The translations under genes and the position numbers were made by a program. From Pseudaminobacter soli (ex Li et al. 2025) (GTDB lineage: Bacteria > Pseudomonadota > Alphaproteobacteria > Rhizobiales > Rhizobiaceae): a DNA stretch of 64,000 nt. The stretch's first letter is position 1. Every line of letters begins with the position of its first letter. The notes under the pieces were generated by a model. That model saw only the letters and a program-made list of their open reading frames with translations, had not been told where the DNA came from and ran no database searches. The stretch lies in contig NZ_PXYL01000002.1 of NCBI RefSeq assembly GCF_003012705.1, forward strand, positions 1 through 64,000, read 5' to 3'. Positions 41,718 to 49,577 of the stretch are shown one piece after another.

Positions 41718-41774
41718 CGCGCGAGGGGCGCAATCTCATCATTGCAAATGCCTCGATCTGCGATGGGTCCCGCG

Positions 41775-42254
41775 ATGAAATTGATACGGTTCGATAAGGG
41801 AAAGACGGGATTGGTCATTGACCGAGCCGACGGACGATACGTCATCGACGTCGTCGGCAGTCTCGGGGCGCTTGCGGCGGACGACTTGATAGCCCGGGAG
41901 GTGCTTAGCGGTGTTCTAAAGGACAACGGAAGCTGGGCGACCGTAATCGAACAGTGGCCGCATGTACGCCGCGGATTGCAGAAACTCGTGCCTCTGGCTT
42001 TGGCACGAGAGGCGAGTGGATTGGTGATGCGTCGGCTCGACGAAGTTCACCTTGGCGATCCATCGGGAAATCCTGACGGCATTGCGAGCATTGATATTGC
42101 AGAACAAAGTGAGGTCGCGCTCCATCCGACGGGGCGTGAATTGATGGCGCGACAAGCTGCACACCCGGATATCGCGGCGGAACGATCGGATCGCGGCGTC
42201 TTCGGATTCGACGCCTGTCTGGCGGAAGAGCCGCCGTGGAGTCGCAGAGTTTGA
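41775..42254 (+). pseudogene. Truncated fumarylacetoacetate-hydrolase-like gene (N-terminal domain)
   Basis: From the ATG at 41775 the frame gives MKLIRFDKGKTGLVIDRADG, later 'WATVIEQWPHVRRGLQKLVP' and 'RRLDEVHLGDPSGNPDGIAS'. This looks like the N-terminal domain of an FAH-family hydrolase, where 'LxEVxLxPPxPNPxxIxxIGLNY' leads into the catalytic domain. After 'IAS' the match stops and the frame runs about 55 more residues without resemblance; the metal-binding ExE...D region is absent. So the gene is cut or fused to foreign DNA. An Ada-box-like site precedes it. The family call is tentative. Confidence 0.45.
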
Positions 42255-42778
42255 TGGACGCGACGATTATTCCTGCTTATGCGCAGTCCTGTCCCCTCGA
42301 AACAGGAGTACCGGGTGCCCTTTGTTTCGCTTTCTCGCTAAGCCGGGAACTCGCTCTTCGCTCCGTATCCGAACGGGGGCACTCTGTGGATTTTGCCTAC
42401 AACGCAAAGGACCTCGGTCCGAAACTCAGCGGGATACGATCGGCTCCTCGCTGACAAGGCAGTAGACCGAGTTGCCGCTGCGCACGGTCAGGCGCTTGCG
42501 GCCCTTGTCGCAGTAGACGCCGCGATCCACTAGACTGGTCACGAGTCCGAGGCGCATGCGGTGCCGCCAAGAAGGCCGCGTCCAGAACATAGTCCCCGGT
42601 CTGGTCAAGCCCGAGCCTCATCTGGTCTTCCTTGTCAGAGGCGCGCAGGCAATGTGCGGCATAAAGGTAGATTGACGATATATGTTTAATCCGGATAGTG
42701 AAGCATGTTCCTAGCGGACATCCATCATTGTTGGACGACAAAGGGCCGCACCAGCCTAGCTGACGGCGGAATGCAGGC
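42255..42778. other. Intergenic region with a possible 43-residue gene
   Basis: About 520 bases. The only frame worth noting is at 42426-42557 on the minus strand. No repeat or hairpin stood out. The last 110 bases must contain the globin promoter; TTGACG (42672-42677) followed after 17 bases by ATAGTG is a weak candidate. Confidence 0.35.
42426..42557 (-). CDS. Possible small hypothetical protein (43 aa)
   Basis: From the ATG at 42555-42557 the frame gives MRLGLVTSLVDRGVYCDKGR, KRLTVRSGNSVYCLVSEEPI and VSR. The tidy alternation of charged and beta-prone residues and the two cysteines look protein-like, but the ribosome-binding site is weak and no family is recognised. Confidence 0.3.
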   Translation of the reverse strand: MRLGLVTSLVDRGVYCDKGRKRLTVRSGNSVYCLVSEEPIVSR

Positions 42779-43243
42779 ATGAGCGAAGGCGCGAAGGACA
42801 AGCCAACCATCGTTATCGACGGCCGGGTGCTGTCCGAACAGCTGGACGAGCAGATGATCCACGACGTGGTTCACGGCTTTTACAACGAGATCCGTAAGGA
42901 CGCTCTGCTCGGGCCAGTGTTCAACGGCGCCATCGCGCCGCACGATTGGCCACGGCATCTGACGAGAATGTGCGACTTCTGGTCGTCTTTGATGCTGCGC
43001 ACCGGCCGCTATGACGGCCGACCCCTGCCGCCGCATCTGGCACTTCCGGGGCTTGGCGCACAGCATTTCCGGCGATGGCTGGGTTTGTTTCGCGCAACTG
43101 TCCACAATCTTTGCCCGCCGGACATTGCGGCTCTGTTTATTGAAAGAGCATTGCGCATCGCACATTCCTTCCGCCTAGCGCTGGCCCACAATCGCGGTGA
43201 AAACACCTTAACCGTCGAGCCGATCACGGCCGACAGTCTATGA
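42779..43243 (+). CDS. Group III truncated hemoglobin
   Basis: A 154-residue truncated globin. 'IHDVVHGFYNEIRKDALLGP' with 'VFNGAI' (helices B-C), 'DWPRHLTRMCDFWSSLMLRT' with 'GRYDGRPLPPHLALPGL' (E-F region) and 'HFRRWLGLFRATV' carrying the proximal His are the group III pattern. Such globins bind O2 or NO and are linked to nitrosative stress or microaerobic life. The Rrf2-type gene 45 bases downstream on the same strand is a likely NO- or redox-responsive partner, so I read the two as an operon. Confidence 0.87.
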   Translation: MSEGAKDKPTIVIDGRVLSEQLDEQMIHDVVHGFYNEIRKDALLGPVFNGAIAPHDWPRHLTRMCDFWSSLMLRTGRYDGRPLPPHLALPGLGAQHFRRWLGLFRATVHNLCPPDIAALFIERALRIAHSFRLALAHNRGENTLTVEPITADSL

Positions 43244-43288
43244 CCTTCCGCGACAGTCGGCAGGTCGGCATGCGAAGGTTGATCCGAA

Positions 43289-43720
43289 ATGAGGCTGACG
43301 AGTTTCTCCGACTATACGCTGCGCATGCTGATGTTTGCGGCGTCCGCCGAGGACCGGCTGTTCACAATCGAGGAGACGGCGCGCGCCTTCGGCGTGTCTA
43401 GGACGCATCTCAACAAGGTGGCCAACACGCTGACCCGTGCCGGATATCTTGTTGCGGTTCGCGGCAGGTCGGGCGGGTTGACCCTCGGCCGCCGACCAGA
43501 AGACATCCGCATAGGCGACGTTATCCGGTTGACCGAGCCGGATTTCGCCCTGGTCGAGTGCTTCGCGACGGGCAACCATTGCACGATCACGTCCTGTTGC
43601 AAGCTTTCCGGCATGCTGCGCGACGCGCTGTCCTCGTTCCAGAACACACTCGACAGCTACACACTTGCCGATATCGCGCTCGCACCCAGGGATTTCCTAC
43701 GTGACACGTCACGCGCCTAG
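43289..43720 (+). CDS. Rrf2-family regulator, NsrR-like
   Basis: A 143-residue Rrf2 protein. The winged helix 'RLFTIEETARAFGVSRTHLN' with 'KVANTLTRAGYLVAVRGRSG' and 'GLTLGRRPEDIRIGDVIRLT' is the family core. Three cysteines in 'ECFATGNHCTITSCCKL' fit the Fe-S ligand loop of NsrR. NsrR represses NO-detoxification genes until NO damages its cluster. Following a truncated globin gene supports that role here. No clear NsrR palindrome was found upstream of the globin. Confidence 0.85.
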   Translation: MRLTSFSDYTLRMLMFAASAEDRLFTIEETARAFGVSRTHLNKVANTLTRAGYLVAVRGRSGGLTLGRRPEDIRIGDVIRLTEPDFALVECFATGNHCTITSCCKLSGMLRDALSSFQNTLDSYTLADIALAPRDFLRDTSRA

Positions 43721-43794
43721 CGACGATTTCTGGCCGAAGTTGCCCAGAAGTACATTTTCAATGGCCTAGGTAAGGGTTCGGTACATGCGCTACC

Positions 43795-44023
43795 GCGGTG
43801 TTGAGCGCGATCTTGAACGGCATGATACCACTGGCGCTCGGCAATCTTGCCTGGACCATGGACTGAGGCGCGGCAATCGCCTGCTGCTGACCGTGTTCGC
43901 CTACGCTACTCCGCTTGTCAGCGCTGATCCTCATGGTGTTCGGCTATGCCGAAGCTTTCCTCGGCCTGGCTGCTTGGCGGGGCGTTTATCGTGACAGGCA
44001 GCATCATTTCCGCAGGCCGGTAA
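43795..44023 (+). pseudogene. EamA/DMT-family transporter, C-terminal remnant
   Basis: AVLSAILNGMIPLALGNLAW in one plus-strand frame, LSALILMVFGYAEAF in another, and LLGGAFIVTGSIISAGR to a TAA at 44021-44023 in a third, together match the last three membrane helices of a drug/metabolite (EamA) transporter. The frame changes and missing first half make it inactive. Confidence 0.6.
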
Positions 44024-44199
44024 GTTGACGGCTGAAGACGTGGGCCTTGCGGCACTCTGCACAGCTCCGGCTTTCGCCAGAGTCAAGACACACTGCGCAG
44101 TACAGATCAGCCCCGGCAAAGCCGTTTTCCGCGAATTCGGTGAGAGCGAACCTGCTCTTCGCAGGACCGGTCCCTGTCGGGTGGGTTTCGGCCTACTGC

Positions 44200-44423
44200 C
44201 TATTCGCCTCGCTCGATCTTCCGCCTTCCCTCGCCGACTGGAACGATCATCTGCACCGGCTCCACGGTCAATGCTCGGGCAATCGCTTCTATGGTGTCGA
44301 TGGTAGGAGATTTCTCATGGCGCTCAAGAATGCCGATGTAACGCAGGCTTAAACCTGGCGCCGCGCGGCGTAGATCGGGAGATTGGTTGCAAAGACTTTG
44401 CCGATACTGGCCTTGGCAGTCAT
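44200..44423 (-). pseudogene. XRE-family regulator with internal out-of-frame deletion
   Basis: From an ATG at 44421-44423 (GGAGAAGA upstream) the frame gives MTAKASIGKVFATNLPIYAA then stops. A second frame continues GLSLRYIGILERHEKSPTID and TIEAIARALTVEPVQMIVPV to the natural end. The missing piece between 'YAARR' and 'GLSLRYIG' is about one helix of the helix-turn-helix. Good start signals and an intact second half suggest the loss is recent. Confidence 0.6.
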
Positions 44424-44562
44424 TCTTCTCCCTCAATCCGCCACTTATCCTAAGGCAGGGCTACCCTCGAAGGCGGAACTAGCCGCGTGCAACGATTTCC
44501 GAGACCAGTCAGACCAACTGGCCGGACGGACGTACCCCAAAAAAGAGGTGCCCCAAAGAAAA

Positions 44563-44582
44563 GCCCCAGCTTTCGCCGGGGC
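44563..44582 (-). terminator. Rho-independent terminator on the minus strand
   Basis: GCCCC (44563-44567) and GGGGC (44578-44582) pair, with an inner GC/GC pair around a short loop; on the minus strand the hairpin is followed by TTTTCTTT. It lies 15 bases after the small frame ending at 44598 and would end transcription from the SARP regulator gene. Confidence 0.65.
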
Positions 44583-44597
44583 CAGGGTAGATGCAGA

Positions 44598-44780
44598 TCA
44601 GAGCTTATAGACGATTCCCAGGCAGGTGTCTTGGCTACGTCTCTGCGTCTTTCGTTGACATGACGCGAACACTTCGCTTCTGGAACTGTTGCTCGCGACG
44701 ACGCTGGGCTGTGAGGTCTGCCAATCGATGTCATCGACGCGGTCGCTGAACGAGGGTCGGAAAGCAAGCAGTCTATCCAT
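44598..44780 (-). CDS. Possible small gene after the SARP regulator (60 aa)
   Basis: A 60-residue frame starting 13 bases after the SARP stop and ending (LGIVYKL) just before a terminator. The product is hydrophilic (MDRLLAFRPSFSDRVDDIDW...) with no recognised family. The only support is its position between a stop and a terminator; the GGGCGGG before its ATG is too close to be a normal ribosome-binding site. Confidence 0.25.
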   Translation of the reverse strand: MDRLLAFRPSFSDRVDDIDWQTSQPSVVASNSSRSEVFASCQRKTQRRSQDTCLGIVYKL

Positions 44781-44793
44781 CCCGCCCGATCGC

Positions 44794-46806
44794 TCAGGTC
44801 AGCCCGATCAAGGCTGCCGCGTTGCGGTAACGCGCGGTGATGTCGGGAGCGAACCGGAAAGTATCGAGGAAGTTGTCTATTCGGTAGCCCGGATTCTGGC
44901 GACGGATCCGGGTCACATAGTTCCGGGCTTCTGCGATGCGCCCCGCGAGGGCAAGGCAAAGGGCGGCTATGGCCACAATGTGGACATGGGCGTTCGGGCG
45001 GGCTGCCGCCTTCACACCCCACTGCGCAGCCTCTTCGAAGGCGCCGAGGCTGACCAGCGCCAACGCCCGGGTGCCGAGCATACCAAAGAGCAGAGGGTCG
45101 CATGGGCTGAGCAACCGCGAATGATCCGACGAAGCAATTGCCGCCGCCGGATCGCCGGACTGCGAGTGGACGAAGGACAGCGCATAGTGACCGAGGGCGA
45201 AGTTTGGGCTGAGATGGACGGACTGCTCCAACTCGCGCACCGCCTCGTCGTGGTCTCCGGAGAGCCAGAGCGCGCGCCCCATGGACCAATGCGCCGCGGG
45301 GTTCTGATCGTCGATAAGCAGGCTTTGCCCGGCGGCCTTCAACGCGTTCCGAGTCTCGGCGTCGCGATCGCTCCAGCGCTGGAAGGCCCTTTGCCAGTGG
45401 GTGAAGGACAGGCCTGCATGGGCGCGCGAAAAGGTAGGATCTAGGCGCGTCGACAGGTGGAAGAACTCGGCCGCGCGCGCGTTCTCATCAGGGGTGAAGC
45501 GATACATGTGCCAAAGGCCGCGATGGTAGGCTTCCCAGGCGTCCAGCGAATCCGGCGGCTTCAGGATTGCCCGGTTCCGTTCCTCGTTCTCGATTTCGGC
45601 GGCAATCGAGGACACGATGCCGTCGCCGATCTCGTCGAGAATGGCCAGACGCTCGGCGGAGCGCGCCTCGAACTGCGCGGTCCAGATGATCCGCGCGGTA
45701 GCCGCCTCAGCGACTTCCACGGTGACGCAGACTCCGCGATCGTGCTGTTCCATGAAACCGGTCGCTACGTAGTCGACACCAAGCCGGCGGCCGATGTCCT
45801 GCGATCCCAGTCGCTCCTCGGCCACCGCAAACACGGAACCGCGGGCGATGACGAAAAGGCTGCGCAACCGCGCCAACCGGCTGATGATGTCGTGTGCTAC
45901 GGCGGAGCCGAGATCGCGTCGCATCTCAGGTCCTGCACCCAATTCGCGGAAGGGCATGATCGCGACGGAGGCGCGGCGCGACGCGGCTGGATGGATGGAC
46001 TGCGCAGGTTCCCGAACCCGTTCCGAAACTGCAACCTGGGTCGGTTGGGCAGCAGCGTGCCTGAGCTGCTCCCATGCATCGCGAACCGGCGCGAAATCCA
46101 GCCCCTCATCCGCAAAGAGCCGGGCGGCCATATCGAGATGCCGATTGCACTCGTCCACCATCCGCCTGTGCAGAAGTTCCGAGAGGAAACGGATGTTTGC
46201 GCCGGTGTCGAGCCCAGCAAGATCGATCCACCGGCGCGCAGCCGGCAAGCCGTCCACGCTGCCCACGGGCGTTCTGCGCCCAATCTCCGCAGCGATATCC
46301 AACTGGTAAGAGCGAAACTCGGATCTGCGGCCGCCAAGCCAGTGCTCGAAAGCGGCACAGTTGCGGATGCCAATACCCTCCAGGAAGTCGCCGTCGCATC
46401 GCGACGCGATTGTCAACAGCTCCTGCAAGCCAAGCCCGTCGACACCACCCCGCGCCGTCTCCAATAGAAGAAGCGCGTCGACGTCGCATCCGTCGAGATC
46501 GAGCGAGATTTGGTCGTCGACGGCAATCACCCGGCTGCGGCCATGCGTGTCCAGCACGGAGCGCAACCTGCTCAGGCACCATCGCAACTCGCCACGCGGA
46601 TCGCTCGGCCCCTCCCAAAGAAGGTCGCAGAGCTTCTCGCGGGCGACGGCTCCTCTTGCGACAGTCAGATAAGCCAACAAGGCGCGGAACTTGCGCGACG
46701 CAGGAAGCTTCAACGGGGCACCTCCGCGCGACACCCGCAGCGGCCCGAGGAGGCGCAGTGCAAGTTCCTGCATTGAATCAGGTACGTCGGAAACGTCAGT
46801 TTCCAT
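44794..46806 (-). CDS. SARP-type (BTAD) transcriptional regulator with TPR domain
   Basis: A 670-residue regulator. The N-terminal OmpR-like winged helix ('LALRLLGPLRVSRGGAPLKL', 'SRKFRALLAYLTVARGAVAR') and bacterial transcriptional activator domain ('LLWEGPSDPRGELRWCLSRL') make up the SARP part (about 1-250). A middle domain ('ASVAIMPFRELGAGPEMRRD', 'GSAVAHDIISRLARL...') resembles the periplasmic-like module that follows DNA-binding domains in CadC/adenylate-cyclase-like proteins, and the last ~300 residues are TPRs. I start at the ATG at 46806; a GTG at 46830 would add eight residues. It faces away from the cysK-like/decarboxylase pair and probably controls it. Confidence 0.82.
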   Translation of the reverse strand: METDVSDVPDSMQELALRLLGPLRVSRGGAPLKLPASRKFRALLAYLTVARGAVAREKLCDLLWEGPSDPRGELRWCLSRLRSVLDTHGRSRVIAVDDQISLDLDGCDVDALLLLETARGGVDGLGLQELLTIASRCDGDFLEGIGIRNCAAFEHWLGGRRSEFRSYQLDIAAEIGRRTPVGSVDGLPAARRWIDLAGLDTGANIRFLSELLHRRMVDECNRHLDMAARLFADEGLDFAPVRDAWEQLRHAAAQPTQVAVSERVREPAQSIHPAASRRASVAIMPFRELGAGPEMRRDLGSAVAHDIISRLARLRSLFVIARGSVFAVAEERLGSQDIGRRLGVDYVATGFMEQHDRGVCVTVEVAEAATARIIWTAQFEARSAERLAILDEIGDGIVSSIAAEIENEERNRAILKPPDSLDAWEAYHRGLWHMYRFTPDENARAAEFFHLSTRLDPTFSRAHAGLSFTHWQRAFQRWSDRDAETRNALKAAGQSLLIDDQNPAAHWSMGRALWLSGDHDEAVRELEQSVHLSPNFALGHYALSFVHSQSGDPAAAIASSDHSRLLSPCDPLLFGMLGTRALALVSLGAFEEAAQWGVKAAARPNAHVHIVAIAALCLALAGRIAEARNYVTRIRRQNPGYRIDNFLDTFRFAPDITARYRNAAALIGLT

Positions 46807-46812
46807 GCGCGT

Positions 46813-46835
46813 TCCCACGCCGGCTCCCACGCCGG
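46813..46835. repeat. Tandem direct repeat in the SARP/cysK-like intergenic region
   Basis: TCCCACGCCGG occurs at 46813-46823 and again at 46825-46835, a period of 12. If the SARP protein starts at 46806 the repeat is untranslated and lies between two divergent genes. SARP proteins bind direct repeats about one helical turn apart, so this could be the operator; if the GTG at 46830 is the start it is coding instead. Confidence 0.45.
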
Positions 46836-46939
46836 ACAGCTGGTCGATACTCTAGCATTCCCCACACCAACTGACATCCGGAAGCTTCTAGCCCGGCGAA
46901 ACAGGACATGGACCGGGCGCCATGCACAGCGAGGATCAC

Positions 46940-48043
46940 ATGCTCACGGAAACAGGACTGAGAACCACGAAGGGCCGCGGACGGCTTTTCGACAGCGTAC
47001 TGGAGACGATCGGCGACACGCCGGCAATCCGCATCAACAATCTCGGCGTCGAAAACGCCAATATCTACGTCAAGGCGGAATTCTTCAATCCGGCGTCATC
47101 TGTGAAGGACAGGTTGGCGGTCGCCATAATCGAGGAAGCCGAACGCAGCGGTGCGCTAAAACCGGGCCAGACCGTGGTCGAGGCGACCAGCGGCAACACC
47201 GGCATTGGGCTCGCGATGGTCTGCGCGCAGAAGGGCTATCCGCTCGTAGTGATCATGGCCGACAGCTTCTCTATAGAGCGGCGCAGGCTCATGCGCATGC
47301 TTGGCGCCAAAGTCGTGCTGACACCGCGCGCTGAAAAGGGCTTCGGCATGTACCGCAAGGCAGTGGAACTCGCCGAGAAGAACGGCTGGTTCCTCGCGCG
47401 CCAGTTCGAGACCAAAGCAAACGCGGCAATTCATGAAGCGACGACCGGTCGGGAAATCGTCAACGACTTCGCGGGGTCTCGCCTCGATTACTTCGTCACC
47501 GGTTACGGCACCGGCGGCACCATCGTGGGCGTATCGCGTGTGCTCCGCCGGGAACGACCAGAAACGAAGATCGTACTCAGTGAGCCGGCCAACGCTCAGT
47601 TGATCGCCAGCGGCCATTTGCAGGAGCGGGGCGCCGACGGCGCGCCGGCCGCGAGCCATCCCCACTTCGAGCCCCACCCGATCCAGGGCTGGACACCGGA
47701 CTTCATACCAGATGTCCTGCAGGAGGCGATCGACCAACACTACTATGACGAGCTGATCGCGATTGCCGGACCCAAGGCGATGGAATGGGCTAGGGCTCTC
47801 GCGCAGAAGGAGGGAATCTTCACGGGTGTATCGGGGGGCGCCAGCTTTGCCGTAGCGCGCCAGGTCGCCGAACGTGCACCGGCGGGCTCGGTCATCCTTT
47901 GTATGCTCCCTGACACCGGCGAGCGTTACCTGTCGACCCCGCTCTTCGAGTCGATCCCGGCTGACATGGACGCCGAGGAAATGGAGCTCTCGCGCTCCAC
48001 GCCCGGTTTCCAGCTCGCCGCCGAGCCGATCGGGAGAGAGTGA
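46940..48043 (+). CDS. Cysteine-synthase-like PLP enzyme
   Basis: A 367-residue fold-type II PLP enzyme of the CysK/CBS family. 'NPASSVKDRLAVAIIEEAER' has the Schiff-base Lys, 'VVEATSGNTGIGLAMVCAQK' the substrate loop, 'VTGYGTGGTIVGVSRVLR' the phosphate cup. An insert of about 25 residues ('ERGADGAPAASHPHFEPHP') sits before 'IQGWTPDFIPDVL', and the C-terminus is longer than in CysK. So it may use another acceptor than sulfide. I start at the ATG at 46940 (GAGG upstream) rather than 46922. Its TGA overlaps the decarboxylase ATG. Confidence 0.83.
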   Translation: MLTETGLRTTKGRGRLFDSVLETIGDTPAIRINNLGVENANIYVKAEFFNPASSVKDRLAVAIIEEAERSGALKPGQTVVEATSGNTGIGLAMVCAQKGYPLVVIMADSFSIERRRLMRMLGAKVVLTPRAEKGFGMYRKAVELAEKNGWFLARQFETKANAAIHEATTGREIVNDFAGSRLDYFVTGYGTGGTIVGVSRVLRRERPETKIVLSEPANAQLIASGHLQERGADGAPAASHPHFEPHPIQGWTPDFIPDVLQEAIDQHYYDELIAIAGPKAMEWARALAQKEGIFTGVSGGASFAVARQVAERAPAGSVILCMLPDTGERYLSTPLFESIPADMDAEEMELSRSTPGFQLAAEPIGRE

Positions 48044-49533
48044 TGGAAGCTCACCCTCTGGAATTGCCAGCCCGCGACGCGACATCGCTCGACCGGATGG
48101 AAAGCCTCGACCCTCCAGATTGGAGCTCTATTGCGGCACTGGCACACCGGGTCGTGGACGATGCGGTGGAGCACATCGCTAACGTACGCGATCGTCCCGT
48201 ATGGCAGCCTATGCCTGAGAAAGTGGAAGCAACGTTCCGGGCCCCGCCTCCCGATGGGCCGACACCGATTGAGGACGTGTACAGGTTGGTGCGGAAAAGC
48301 GTGCTTTCCTATCCGATGGGCAACATCCATCCCCGGTTCTGGTCCTGGTACATGGGCTCCAGCAACTTCACCGGCGCCTTGGGCGACTTTATTGCCGCGA
48401 TCCAGGGCTCCAACCTCGGGGGTGGCAGCCATGCCGCCGCCCTCGTCGACCAGCAGGTCGTGGGCTGGCTGCGTGATATGATCGGCTTCCCCGTCTCGGC
48501 GAGCGGAACGCTGGTCAGCGGCGGTTCGACGGCGAATCTTATCGGCCTGACGGTCGCTAGAAACGCCATGGCTGGAATTGACCTGCGCGAAGAGGGTCTT
48601 GCCGCGCTCGACCAGCCCATGCGCTTCTACGCATCCGACCAGGTCCATTCCTGCCATCGCAAGGCTGTCGAGACACTGGGTCTCGGCAACAAGGCGCTGC
48701 GCAGAATTCCGACGGACTCCTGTTACCGCATCGACATCGCGGCCCTCCGCACCGCAATTGCCGAGGACCGAGAGCGGAGCTTGCAGCCCGCTTGCATTAT
48801 CGGCACGGCCGGTACGGTCAATTCGGGAGCGGTCGACGATCTCGCGGCACTTGCCGAGATCGCCACCGAGGAGGGCCTCTGGTTTCATGTGGATGGATGC
48901 ATCGGAGCCCTATTGGCGATCGCGCCGAAAAACGCCTGGCGCGTGAAGGGCATAGAACGCGCGGATTCGGTCGCTCTCGACCCGCACAAATGGCTGCACG
49001 CGCCATTCGAGGTTGGTTGCGCGCTCGTCAGAGACCACTTGAAACACCGGGCTACCTTCGCCGTGTCGCCCGAATATCTCCAGGGCATGTCGCGCGGCAT
49101 CGCTTCCGGCCAATGGCTGTACGAATTCGGACTGCAAACCAGTCGTGGTTTCGGAGCGCTGAAGGTCTGGATGGCGCTGATGGAACACGGCGTCGCCAAG
49201 TTCGGCCGATTGATCGACCAGAACGTCGCTCAGGCCGCCTTCCTGGCGGGTCTCGTCCGATCGCATCCGCTCCTGGAACTGGTCACCGAACCAGAGATCA
49301 ACATCGTTTGCTTCCGCTACGCAGCCAAAGGGCAGGACGAGGACAAACTGAAGCAGATCAACGTCGAGATCATGCTGCGCCTGCAAGAATCCGGCATCGC
49401 AGCGTTGTCCGACACGACGATCCGGGGTCGGCATTGCCTACGCGCAGCGATCTGCAACCACCGCACGCGACGGGATGACCTCACCCTGCTTGTCAAGGAG
49501 GTGCAGCGGATTGGAAGCGAGATATCACTGTGA
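48043..49533 (+). CDS. PLP-dependent group II amino-acid decarboxylase
   Basis: A 496-residue decarboxylase of the aromatic-L-amino-acid/glutamate/diaminobutyrate group. 'GNIHPRFWSWYMGSSNFTGA' near residue 90, 'GTLVSGGSTANLIGLTVARN' and 'LWFHVDGCIGALLAIAPKNA' are family motifs; the PLP Lys is in 'DSVALDPHKWLHAPFEVGCA'. It overlaps the cysteine-synthase-like gene by one base, so the two enzymes are made together, suggesting that the first makes an unusual amino acid which the second decarboxylates to an amine. That pathway is inference. Confidence 0.87.
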   Translation: MEAHPLELPARDATSLDRMESLDPPDWSSIAALAHRVVDDAVEHIANVRDRPVWQPMPEKVEATFRAPPPDGPTPIEDVYRLVRKSVLSYPMGNIHPRFWSWYMGSSNFTGALGDFIAAIQGSNLGGGSHAAALVDQQVVGWLRDMIGFPVSASGTLVSGGSTANLIGLTVARNAMAGIDLREEGLAALDQPMRFYASDQVHSCHRKAVETLGLGNKALRRIPTDSCYRIDIAALRTAIAEDRERSLQPACIIGTAGTVNSGAVDDLAALAEIATEEGLWFHVDGCIGALLAIAPKNAWRVKGIERADSVALDPHKWLHAPFEVGCALVRDHLKHRATFAVSPEYLQGMSRGIASGQWLYEFGLQTSRGFGALKVWMALMEHGVAKFGRLIDQNVAQAAFLAGLVRSHPLLELVTEPEINIVCFRYAAKGQDEDKLKQINVEIMLRLQESGIAALSDTTIRGRHCLRAAICNHRTRRDDLTLLVKEVQRIGSEISL

Positions 49534-49577
49534 CTGCTCACGACGGACGCTTGCCGCTTCAGTAACCAGATGCCGGT

